A DNA stretch of 15,989 bases from assembly GCA_012838715.1 (NCBI GenBank), contig DUOR01000212.1, forward strand, positions 1 through 15,989. Reading direction: 5' to 3'. Positions 1 to 10,379 of this stretch are shown here, piece after piece; positions within the stretch are counted from its first letter, which is position 1, and each line of letters opens with the position of its first letter. The notes below the pieces were generated by a model. The model was not told the origin of the DNA, ran no database searches, and saw only the letters and a list, made by a program, of their open reading frames with translations. The stretch is from Actinomycetales bacterium (GTDB lineage: Bacteria; Actinomycetota; Actinomycetes; Mycobacteriales; Mycobacteriaceae). Both the position numbers and the translations under genes were made by a program.

Positions 1-53
1 CCCACCCCGGACCACACCCCGGCCCTCGCCCGGGCCCGGGACCCCGCCCCGGC

Positions 54-1157
54 ATGGCCCAGGCGACCCCCGGCTTCCCCGCCGCCCCCATGCCGATGGG
101 CCCGACCGTCCCGGGGTACCCGCCGGCGCCGATCCCCGGGGGCGGGCCGGGTGGCGGCGCCGACGACGTCGGCAAGCGGAACGGGAAAGCACCGGCGCCC
201 CCGAAACAGCAACCGCAACGTGACTTCGCGTGGGACGTCAAGGTTCCGGAGGAGCTCACCCCGGAGGAGGCCCGCGAGAAGGGGCTGAAGCACTTCGAGT
301 GCCCGTCGTGCGGTGGCGGCATCATCGGCACGCCGGACACCGTGTCCACGAAATGCCCGTACTGCGACAACAATTTCGTCGCCGAGACGCAGCTGCGCGA
401 GACCCTCGTGCCCACACGGCTCATCCCCTTCCGCACCACCCGCGAGCAGGCGATTGCGGCGTTCAAGGAACAGGCGAAGAAGGTGCCGCTCATCCCCGGC
501 GCCTTCACCGACGACGCGAAGCTGGCGGAAATCTCCGGCATTTACGTGCCCTATTGGCTGTACGGCTGCGACGTGCACGCCGACGCCCAGTTCGGCGGCA
601 CCCGGGTGATGACCACCCGATCCGGCAACACGGAAACGACCACCACGGCCCATTACGCGCTGCAGCGGTCGGGCAGCATGGGGTTCAACTCCATCCCGGT
701 GGCGGCCACGCGAATCATCGACGACACCCGCACCGAGGCCATCGAACCGTTCGACCTGCGCGGCGCGAAACCCTTCGGCACCGCGTACCTCGCCGGTTTC
801 CGGGCCAACACCTGCACCGTCCCCGCGGATGCCGCCCACCCCAGGGCGTGGCAGCGCATCGAATCCTCCGCCATCGGCGCGCTGCGCCAGACCGTCCACG
901 GATACACCGCGGTGACGAACCAGGGCTCCAACATCCGGTTGCTGCGCGGCGGTTCGGAACTGGTGTACCTGCCGGTGTGGATGCTGAACATCGCGTACGG
1001 CGGGAAAACGTTCAACTACGCCATGAACGGCCAAAGCGGCCGTCTCGTCGGCGAATTCCCGGTGTCCGCGGGCAAGAAGTGGGCGGTTTTCGCCGGCATC
1101 GGGCTCGCGGTGTTCCTGATCATCTTTCTCATCGTCTGGCTGGTGCTTCTGCGATGA
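54..1157 (+). CDS. Zinc-ribbon membrane-anchored protein, YdjG-like (5' end uncertain)
   Basis: Seen: a Pro/Gly-rich N-terminus (residues 1-55), one four-cysteine zinc ribbon (C83, C86, C101, C104 in CPSCGG and CPYCDN), a middle domain containing VPYWLY and, later, YLPVWMLN, and one hydrophobic segment (about 343-366) at the very C-terminus, as in a tail-anchored protein. Known: this architecture is found in 'TFIIB-type zinc ribbon' proteins such as Bacillus subtilis YdjG, which sits in an operon with PspA (YdjF), YdjH and the SPFH protein YdjI. Inference: a membrane adaptor that puts the zinc ribbon and middle domain in the cytoplasm. The stop overlaps the next start (ATGA), so translation is probably coupled. 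The ATG at 54 has no clear Shine-Dalgarno sequence. The frame stays open to the window edge and encodes more Pro/Gly, so the true start may lie outside the window. No enzymatic residues are recognised. Family call is fairly sure; function is inferred. Confidence 0.75.
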   Translation: MAQATPGFPAAPMPMGPTVPGYPPAPIPGGGPGGGADDVGKRNGKAPAPPKQQPQRDFAWDVKVPEELTPEEAREKGLKHFECPSCGGGIIGTPDTVSTKCPYCDNNFVAETQLRETLVPTRLIPFRTTREQAIAAFKEQAKKVPLIPGAFTDDAKLAEISGIYVPYWLYGCDVHADAQFGGTRVMTTRSGNTETTTTAHYALQRSGSMGFNSIPVAATRIIDDTRTEAIEPFDLRGAKPFGTAYLAGFRANTCTVPADAAHPRAWQRIESSAIGALRQTVHGYTAVTNQGSNIRLLRGGSELVYLPVWMLNIAYGGKTFNYAMNGQSGRLVGEFPVSAGKKWAVFAGIGLAVFLIIFLIVWLVLLR

Positions 1158-2137
1158 CCACCTCCCCCGCCCCCATTTCCCCGACCCGCCCCGCTTTCCG
1201 ACGGCGTGGCCCGGCGTCCGCCCGTCCCCCACTGCGGCTGCGGTTGGCCGCGTTCATCGGCGCGCTGGCGCTCGCCGTCGGCATGCCGCTCCTGACCGCC
1301 CTGCTCGTGCCGGCGGGGGCCACCGCCACAGCCGCCACCCCAGTGAGCGCCCAGTCCGCCGCCGTCATGGTCTCCGCCCAGGGTGCGGGCGTCGTCGCGC
1401 AGACGGTCGACCAGAACAGGCTGGTCAACGACGTGACCGGCAGTCTCACGCCGCCGCAGGTCAACGAACTCGACTCCCGTGCCCGCGACATCGAGGCGCG
1501 GTACGGGATGGCGCCGATCATCATCTTTTACGACCGCCTCGACGATGGCGTCGACGGCCACGTCTGGGCCATCGAGTACCTGGAGGCCACGGGCCACGGC
1601 GTCCAGACGGGGCAGGGCGCCATCGCGCTGACCATCGCCGTCCAGACCCGCGACATCACCGTCATTTCCGTCGGCCCGGGCGAAGAGGTCGCCGACATCC
1701 ACGGCACCGACGACATCCGCGACACCCTCCTCGATCCGCTGGGCGACGACGAGTGGTACCCGGCGTCCTCCCTCTTCCTCGACGAAACGGAGGCGTACCT
1801 GCAGGCCTGGCAGGCGGGCACGCCGTACTCGGAGGACAATCCGCGGCACCCGGAAACCGCCGGCGAGAAGGCCGTGAAGTGGGGCGGCACGGGCGCCGGG
1901 GCGCTGGCGGGCGGTGGGGCCGCCGGTGGCGGCGTGATGTGGTGGCTCCTCCGGAAGAACCGCACGGCGCGTCGGAAAGCGGATGCGGACGACTACCTCG
2001 CCGGCAGGCCGCACATGACGCGCATCAACGACCTGTACCTCTACTCCACCACCAGCACCCGCACCATCGAGGCCCCCAGTTCCGGCGGCACGTCCCGTTC
2101 CGGTGGCGGGTACACCAGCAGCTCCTCCAAGTTTTAG
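1154..2137 (+). CDS. TPM-domain membrane protein, YdjH-like
   Basis: 327 residues. The ATG at 1154 overlaps the stop of the preceding gene as ATGA; the longer frame upstream is a shadow of that gene. Seen: a basic N-terminus, a hydrophobic segment at about 31-55 (signal or anchor), a TPM domain at about 80-222 (key stretches PPQVNELDSRARDIEARYG, PIIIFYD and QGAIALTIAVQTRDITVISVG), a small-residue hydrophobic segment at about 243-266 followed by RKNRTARRK, and a Ser/Gly-rich tail ending in SSSSKF. Known: TPM domains occur in extracytoplasmic repair or assembly factors (plant TLP18.3, Psb32) and in Bacillus YdjH, whose tail is similarly Ser/Gly-rich. Inference: the TPM domain is outside the membrane and the tail is cytoplasmic, and the protein works with the zinc-ribbon protein encoded just before it. 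Phosphatase activity reported for some plant TPM proteins should not be assumed here. Confidence 0.8.
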   Translation: MTTSPAPISPTRPAFRRRGPASARPPLRLRLAAFIGALALAVGMPLLTALLVPAGATATAATPVSAQSAAVMVSAQGAGVVAQTVDQNRLVNDVTGSLTPPQVNELDSRARDIEARYGMAPIIIFYDRLDDGVDGHVWAIEYLEATGHGVQTGQGAIALTIAVQTRDITVISVGPGEEVADIHGTDDIRDTLLDPLGDDEWYPASSLFLDETEAYLQAWQAGTPYSEDNPRHPETAGEKAVKWGGTGAGALAGGGAAGGGVMWWLLRKNRTARRKADADDYLAGRPHMTRINDLYLYSTTSTRTIEAPSSGGTSRSGGGYTSSSSKF

Positions 2138-2175
2138 GCGCCGCCCGGCGCCATCCATCAGAAAGGACGAAGACA

Positions 2176-3396
2176 ATGGCCTTCTTCGACAAGAAGTCCT
2201 GCGGACTCTGCGGCGGGAAGGTCGGAATGATGCGCAAACTCACGCTTTCCGACGCCACCCTGTGCAGCGATTGCCGGAACCGGACATCCTCGCTCGTACC
2301 GAAATCGACGTGGAAACGCCTCGGCGTCGACGACGTGAAGCGGCATTTGGCGGAGCGGGAGCGGAACAAGGCGCGGTTCGCGGAGTTCACGGCGACGTCG
2401 TCGGCCGGCGGCACCGCCCGGGACGGCGGGACCCTGCGTCTCGACGAGCGGCGCGGCTGGTTCCTGTTCGCCACCGGCCGCGACTGGAAGAACGGGAATC
2501 CCGAGGTGTTCGACGCGTCCGCGTTCCGCGGGCTGCGCATCGAGGCGACGTACGACATCTCGCATGACGACGCCGACGGCGACGGCGTCCCCGACCATCT
2601 GCAGCATTCCCGCGGGAACGTCGGCGTCGGCAAGGGGACGGTGCGCGTGGGCCGCGGTGCGGGAATCGGGGCGGCCCGATCCGGCGGCGTCCATGGCGGG
2701 AACCTGATGCGGCAGGCGATGAACATGCCTTTCGGCCGCTACCTGGACATGGGTCGTTCCGGCCATGACGTCCAGGGCGTTCCGCGGGAGGTCACTGGTT
2801 TCCGCTTCGTGGTCGAACTGAATCATCCGCTGGTCAACGAGGTGTCGTGGACCGATTCGTCGATGGACGGCCGGGACATCCAGGCCACCATGATGCGGGC
2901 GAATCAGGTGGCCGAGCTGTGCGACCGGCTTCGTGCGATGGGCGGGATGCCGCCCGCGCCCGGTGGGATGCCGGGCGGAATGCCGGGTGGCGCGCAGGGT
3001 TACGGGGGAATGCCGCCCGGCGGGTACCCGCCGCAGAGCTATCCCCAGCAGGGATATCCCCAACAGAGCTACCCCCAGCAGGGTTATCAGCAGCCGCCCC
3101 AGGGCTACGCGCAGCAGGGCTATCCCCAGCGGGATTACGCGGGCCAGGGTTACCCGCAGCAGCCGCCCCAGGGGCAGCCGGGGTACCCGCCCCAACCCCA
3201 GCAACAGGGCCAACAGCAGGGCCAGCAACCTCCCCAACAGCCTCCCCAGCAGCAGGGATGGGGCGCTCCGCCCGCGGGCCCCGGCAATGACGGTGGCCCC
3301 GGTGACGGCGGCGGGGCCACGACGAAATGCGCGGGGTGCGGTTCCCCGATGGCCGAGGACGCGCGGTTCTGCATGAACTGCGGCCACCCGGCGTAA
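2176..3396 (+). CDS. DUF4428 zinc-ribbon protein with Pro/Gln/Tyr-rich tract
   Basis: 406 residues. The ATG at 2176 is preceded by AAAGGACG at 2162-2169, a good ribosome site; the longer upstream frame is a shadow. Seen: an N-terminal four-cysteine module (C9, C12, C30, C33) opening MAFFDKKSCGLCGGK, typical of DUF4428; a mixed middle domain (about 80-245) containing an acidic D-x-D-x-D-G-x-x-D loop at 132-140; a low-complexity tract (about 258-363) built from GYPQQ/SYPQQ-like units and then PQQ; and a C-terminal double-CxxC ribbon (C385, C388, C399, C402). No signal peptide or membrane segment is seen, so it is probably cytosolic. It follows the TPM gene by 38 nt and is likely the last gene of the operon. 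Inference: a scaffold or adaptor in the same membrane-associated complex, with zinc ribbons at both ends joined by a disordered linker. No enzymatic function is recognised. Confidence 0.78.
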   Translation: MAFFDKKSCGLCGGKVGMMRKLTLSDATLCSDCRNRTSSLVPKSTWKRLGVDDVKRHLAERERNKARFAEFTATSSAGGTARDGGTLRLDERRGWFLFATGRDWKNGNPEVFDASAFRGLRIEATYDISHDDADGDGVPDHLQHSRGNVGVGKGTVRVGRGAGIGAARSGGVHGGNLMRQAMNMPFGRYLDMGRSGHDVQGVPREVTGFRFVVELNHPLVNEVSWTDSSMDGRDIQATMMRANQVAELCDRLRAMGGMPPAPGGMPGGMPGGAQGYGGMPPGGYPPQSYPQQGYPQQSYPQQGYQQPPQGYAQQGYPQRDYAGQGYPQQPPQGQPGYPPQPQQQGQQQGQQPPQQPPQQQGWGAPPAGPGNDGGPGDGGGATTKCAGCGSPMAEDARFCMNCGHPA

Positions 3397-3400
3397 CGGC

Positions 3401-3440
3401 TCCGGGCCGGCGCCGGGCCCGTTTTCGACGCCGGCCCGGA
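3401..3440 (+). other. GC-rich hairpin after the DUF4428 gene
   Basis: CCGGGCCGGCG (3402-3412) pairs perfectly with CGCCGGCCCGG (3429-3439), and T3401 pairs with A3440. The 16-nt loop contains GGGCCC and a TTTT. It lies 4 nt past the stop codon. No T-run follows it, so it may act as a transcript-end stabiliser or pause rather than a classical terminator. Confidence 0.55.
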
Positions 3441-3494
3441 CGGTCCACCGGGACCCGCGGCAACCGGCCACCCCCGCCGGAATCCGTCAAAAGC

Positions 3495-3525
3495 AAGGGC
3501 CGCCGATGGTTTCGGCGGCCCTTTC
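3495..3525 (+). terminator. Intrinsic terminator of the zinc-ribbon/TPM/DUF4428 operon
   Basis: A perfect 11-bp stem, AAGGGCCGCCG (3495-3505) with CGGCGGCCCTT (3513-3523), closes a 7-nt loop. The right arm runs into TTT (3522-3524). It is about 100 nt past the operon's last stop and upstream of the promoter of the first amidase gene. Confidence 0.75.
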
Positions 3526-3557
3526 CCAAACCCCTTCCAGTGACATCGGCGAGCAAG

Positions 3558-3586
3558 CTGACATTCATCCGCCCCAGGCGTAACAT
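3558..3586 (+). promoter_or_regulatory. Candidate promoter of amidase 1
   Basis: CTGACA (3558-3563, one mismatch to TTGACA) is followed after 17 nt by TAACAT (3581-3586, fits TANNNT). A start near 3593 would give a leader of about 44 nt before the TTG at 3637. TGACAT also occurs at 3541-3546, 18 nt before the TGACAT that overlaps the -35, which might be a regulator site. By sequence only. Confidence 0.5.
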
Positions 3587-3625
3587 TCGCCCCAGCAATC
3601 CCGTTCGTCTCAACTGTCTCAGTTT

Positions 3626-3639
3626 GGAGTGCTCCCTTG
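3626..3639 (+). promoter_or_regulatory. Ribosome site deciding the TTG start of amidase 1
   Basis: GGAG (3626-3629), a 7-nt spacer, then TTG (3637-3639). The same GGAG-N7-TTG layout precedes the paralogous gene at 7365-7378, and both TTG codons are followed by similar basic N-termini. This supports TTG in both genes. Confidence 0.75.
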
Positions 3640-5643
3640 CGGACACGTCGCCGTATCAACCCGACCACCGTCGGCCGTCGCCCGTTTCTCCTGGGCCTGG
3701 CCGCGACCGTCGCAACCGCACCCCTGGCCATGAAGGCCACGGGCCGGAACCCGCTGCGCATCCTGGAGCGCGGAACGCCCGTCGACGTGACCATGACGTC
3801 GGCGCCGCTGTCGCAGTCCACGTCGGTGGTCGTCGAGGATGCCGCCATCGCGGCCCGCGACCTGGTCGATTCGCTGCACCCGAACCGTGGCCTCGTCCGC
3901 GAGTTCCGTCGGGACACGCAGTTTTCGCAGTTCGCCCTGACGTGGCGCGGTGACGCCGACGTCACCGCCTTCTTCCGCGCCGAGCGTGCCGACGGCACCT
4001 GGTCCGAGTGGTACGCCGCCGACGCGCACAACCTGTCCAGCGGTTCGGACATGGGTTCCGGCCGCAACGGCACGGAGCTGATTTACCTGGAGCCCACCAC
4101 TGCGGTGCAGGTGTCCACGCATGGCCTGGATCTGATGCCGGACGTCGACGCCATCGCGCGCGGCGACATCCAGGGCGCCGCGGAGTCCGTCGGCCTGCGC
4201 ACCCTCGATGACGTGCAGGCGGTGTTCATCGACGGCAATTCCTCGGCGTCGGCCATCGTCCCCATCACGGAGACGACGGACACGACCGGCATGCCGCACG
4301 TCATCACCCGCGCGGGGTGGGGCGCCGACGAGTCGATGCGCACGCGCACGGCGGGCCATGATCCGGTGCTGCAGGCGGCGACGGTCCACCACACGGCGGG
4401 CTCGAACAATTACTCGCAGGCGGAGGCCGCGGGCATCGTCCGCGGCATCTTCAAGTACCACGCGGAGACGCTGGGCTGGGGCGACATCGGCTACAACGCG
4501 CTGGTGGACAAGTTCGGCAACATCTACGAGGGCCGTTTCGGCGGCCTGGACAACAACGTCCAGGGCGCGCACGCGGGTGGCTTCAACAAGGGCACCTGGG
4601 GCATTTCGATGATGGGCGATTACTCGACCGCCCAGCCGACGCCCGCCATGATCAACGCCATCGGCACGATGATCGGTTGGCGCCTGCACCGCGCGGAGGT
4701 CGACCCGAAGGCGACCACGTCGCTGACCTCGCAGGGTTTCCGCACGGCGAAGTACGCGCGCGGCCAGTCGGTGGAGCTGCCCACGGTGTTCGCGCACCGG
4801 GACACCGGCAACACCACGTGCCCGGGCGAGGCGGGGTACGCGCAGATGGATCGCATCCGCGACATCGCCCACGCGAAGTACACCGCGCTGAACAACGGCG
4901 ACATCGGCAACGAGGGCCCGGTCGGCGGCAGCGACATCCGCGCCGACCTGCCCGGCATCATCGCCGGCCTGCCCATCGTGCTGCCGTTCGATGAGAGCCA
5001 GCCGGCCCCGGAGGGCGCCGACGCCGCTAACCCGGACACCGCCAACCCCGACACCACCAACCCCGACGCCGAGGTGCTTGCCGACGGTGGCCCCGCCGCC
5101 ACCGGGACCGCCGAACCGTTCTCGGGTGGCCGGAGCATCCTGGCCGCGTCCCTGGGCCTGGCCGGCGCCCCCGGCCTGGGCGCCTCGGCCGCGGAGGTCC
5201 TCGGGGCCGTCGGCCGCGAGCCGGATCAGGGTCCGTCGCTGGCGGACGTCCCGGTGCAGGTGCCGCCGTCGACCACCCTCGAGGGCGACGACGAATTCGC
5301 CGCCGAGTGGAGGGCCGTCAAGGACGCCTACGGCGATGTGCTGGGCCGGCCGGTGACCGGCGTGCAGCAGGGCGCGACGGTGCCGAACGAGACCGGTGAA
5401 GCCGATCCGGTGCGGTACGTGAAGTTCGAGCACGGCATCATCGTCACCTCCGTCGCCACCGGCACCCATGCGATTTGGGAGGAGGTCGCGGAGGCCTGGG
5501 CGAACCAGGGCTTCGAGATCGGCCCCCTCGGCGCGCCCACCACCACGCAGGCCCCGAACTGGGGCGCCGACCGCGCCGACTTCCAGGGCGGCCACATCAC
5601 CCGCGACGGCGTGACCCGCCAGGTCAACGTCGTCCACGCCTAA
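3637..5643 (+). CDS. Secreted PGRP-type N-acetylmuramoyl-L-alanine amidase (amidase 1)
   Basis: 668 residues. Predicted reaction: zinc-dependent cleavage of the amide bond between N-acetylmuramic acid and L-alanine in peptidoglycan, outside the membrane. Seen: N-terminus MRTRRRINP...GRRPFLLGLAAT followed by a hydrophobic core, a Tat-like signal (RRxFL); a conserved N-terminal region (about 60-170, with FALTWRGDADVTAFFRA and [18 protein letters not shown]); an amidase_2/PGRP domain (about 225-405) with predicted zinc ligands H251, H387 and C395 (VHHTAG, AHRD, NTTCPG); an NPDT-repeat linker (about 458-480); and a C-terminal LGFP-like region (about 555-660, with DVLGRPVTG and GPLGAPTT), a proposed wall-binding module. 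The layout resembles mycobacterial Rv3811. A diverged paralog lies at 7376-9763, with glf between them. The gene probably forms a single-gene unit, with its own promoter and a strong hairpin downstream. Confidence 0.9.
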   Translation: MRTRRRINPTTVGRRPFLLGLAATVATAPLAMKATGRNPLRILERGTPVDVTMTSAPLSQSTSVVVEDAAIAARDLVDSLHPNRGLVREFRRDTQFSQFALTWRGDADVTAFFRAERADGTWSEWYAADAHNLSSGSDMGSGRNGTELIYLEPTTAVQVSTHGLDLMPDVDAIARGDIQGAAESVGLRTLDDVQAVFIDGNSSASAIVPITETTDTTGMPHVITRAGWGADESMRTRTAGHDPVLQAATVHHTAGSNNYSQAEAAGIVRGIFKYHAETLGWGDIGYNALVDKFGNIYEGRFGGLDNNVQGAHAGGFNKGTWGISMMGDYSTAQPTPAMINAIGTMIGWRLHRAEVDPKATTSLTSQGFRTAKYARGQSVELPTVFAHRDTGNTTCPGEAGYAQMDRIRDIAHAKYTALNNGDIGNEGPVGGSDIRADLPGIIAGLPIVLPFDESQPAPEGADAANPDTANPDTTNPDAEVLADGGPAATGTAEPFSGGRSILAASLGLAGAPGLGASAAEVLGAVGREPDQGPSLADVPVQVPPSTTLEGDDEFAAEWRAVKDAYGDVLGRPVTGVQQGATVPNETGEADPVRYVKFEHGIIVTSVATGTHAIWEEVAEAWANQGFEIGPLGAPTTTQAPNWGADRADFQGGHITRDGVTRQVNVVHA

Positions 5644-5650
5644 GGCGGGG

Positions 5651-5708
5651 CGCCACCGCCAAATCCGGCGTCGCCAAATCCGGCGCCGGCAGACCCGCCA
5701 CCGCCAAA
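5651..5708. repeat. Short 15-nt-periodic repeat after amidase 1
   Basis: CGCCAAATCCGGCG occurs at 5657-5670 and 5672-5685 (period 15). CGCCACCGCCAAA occurs at 5651-5663 and again 45 nt later at 5696-5708. The block lies just past the amidase stop, before the convergent terminator. Confidence 0.7.
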
Positions 5709-5721
5709 ACCTGCACACGAA

Positions 5722-5762
5722 ACGACGGCCGGGACCCGAATCAATCGGGTCCCGGCCGTCGT
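5722..5762. terminator. Bidirectional terminator hairpin between amidase 1 and glf
   Basis: A perfect 18-bp inverted repeat: ACGACGGCCGGGACCCGA (5722-5739) pairs with 5745-5762 around a 5-nt loop, ATCAA. It sits between two convergent stop codons (5643 plus, 5788 minus), where a shared terminator is expected. It has no long T-run on either strand, so termination would rest on stem strength. Confidence 0.75.
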
Positions 5763-5787
5763 CGGCAAGCGGGTGGGTGCGCGCGAA

Positions 5788-9763
<3,976 letters not shown>

Positions 9764-9794
9764 CGGCGACCGCCAACCACCGCGGCACGCGACG

Positions 9795-9828
9795 GCGGCC
9801 GGGCCCATTTCGGGTCCGGCCGCTTTTT
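9795..9828 (+). terminator. Intrinsic terminator of amidase 2
   Basis: A 12-bp stem, GCGGCCGGGCCC (9795-9806) with GGGTCCGGCCGC (9812-9823) and one G-T pair, closes loop ATTTC. It is followed at once by TTTTT (9824-9828). It lies 31 nt after the stop codon and is the clearest terminator in the window. Confidence 0.9.
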
Positions 9829-10041
9829 GCGCCGCCCCCGGCACCCGACCGGCCGGCCCCGCGGGGATTCTTTTTGGGGTTCCCGAAACCGAAACTTCCC
9901 ACAAGGGCCATAGAGCGCTTTCCGACGTCGCGCTGGACCTCAGCCCCGGAATCAAGTCCATCGTCCAGACGGCGCTCTGAGGGCTAATCCCGGGCGTCGC
10001 CGAGATCCGGAATTTCCGGCTGCCGCTGCCGTGCGTGCCGG
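9829..10041. other. Unassigned intergenic stretch with nested inverted repeats
   Basis: No gene is supported. It contains AGAGCGC (9912-9918) with GCGCTCT (9972-9978), enclosing CTGGAC (9933-9938) with GTCCAG (9963-9968), and further on CCGGAA-T-TTCCGG (10007-10019). ATTCTTTTTGGGG near 9868-9880 is A/T-richer than its surroundings. It lies between the terminator of a plus-strand gene and the end of a minus-strand operon, so it could hold a small RNA or be decayed sequence. Confidence 0.4.
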
Positions 10042-10172
10042 CGTCAACTTCGCGGTTATTCCCTCATTTCGCGAGAAGAAATAACCGCCGACTTGGTGCA
10101 ATTGGGCCACTTTTCCACCAAGTTCGCGGTTCTTCTTTTTCGCCCACAGAAGGTTTAACCACGAACTTGGCG
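10042..10172. repeat. Four alternating-orientation copies of a 19-nt element
   Basis: Copies: minus-oriented at 10042-10060 and 10116-10134, plus-oriented at 10080-10098 and 10154-10172. Written in the plus orientation they read AATAACCGCGAAGTTGACG, AAGAACCGCGAACTTGGTG, AATAACCGCCGACTTGGTG and TTTAACCACGAACTTGGCG. Spacers are 19, 17 and 19 nt. Neighbouring copies can pair in competing hairpins (1-2, 2-3 or 3-4). The array is A/T-richer than its surroundings and resembles REP/BIME-type intergenic elements rather than a CRISPR. Confidence 0.75.
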
Positions 10173-10198
10173 AGCAGCGCCATTTGGCGCTTTCTGGC

Positions 10199-10353
10199 GC
10201 CGATCCGGGGTCGATCGGGTGCCAATCCAGAGTCGACCCGAGCCGATCCGGGGTCGATGCGGAGTCGACCCGAGCCGATCCGGGGTCGATCGGGTGCCAA
10301 TCCGGAGTCGACCCGAGCCGATCCGGGGCCGATCAGGTGCCGCTCCGGGGTCG
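10199..10353. repeat. Roughly 11-nt phased higher-order tandem repeat
   Basis: Large units: 43 nt (10199-10241), 32 nt (10242-10273, lacking one 11-nt subunit), 43 nt (10274-10316), then a degenerate copy (10317-10353). Each is made of subunits CGATCCGGGGT, CGATCGGGTGC, CAATCCGGAGT and CGACCCGAGC, of 10-11 nt. The array ends 27 nt from the stop codon of the HAD gene. Confidence 0.85.
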
Positions 10354-10379
10354 CGTATCCCCGCCCCTATCCCCCGGCC

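Noticed and set aside
9980..10060. Decayed copy of the phosphoglycerate-mutase-like C-terminus on the minus strand
   Set aside because: The minus strand reads DLGDARD-stop here, like NLDARD-stop at 15743, but the match is only about 15 nt and the frame is closed 18 codons upstream, so chance is likely.
10042..10353. CRISPR array
   Set aside because: Repeats alternate in orientation or are contiguous subunits, spacers are too few and too short, and no cas gene is present.
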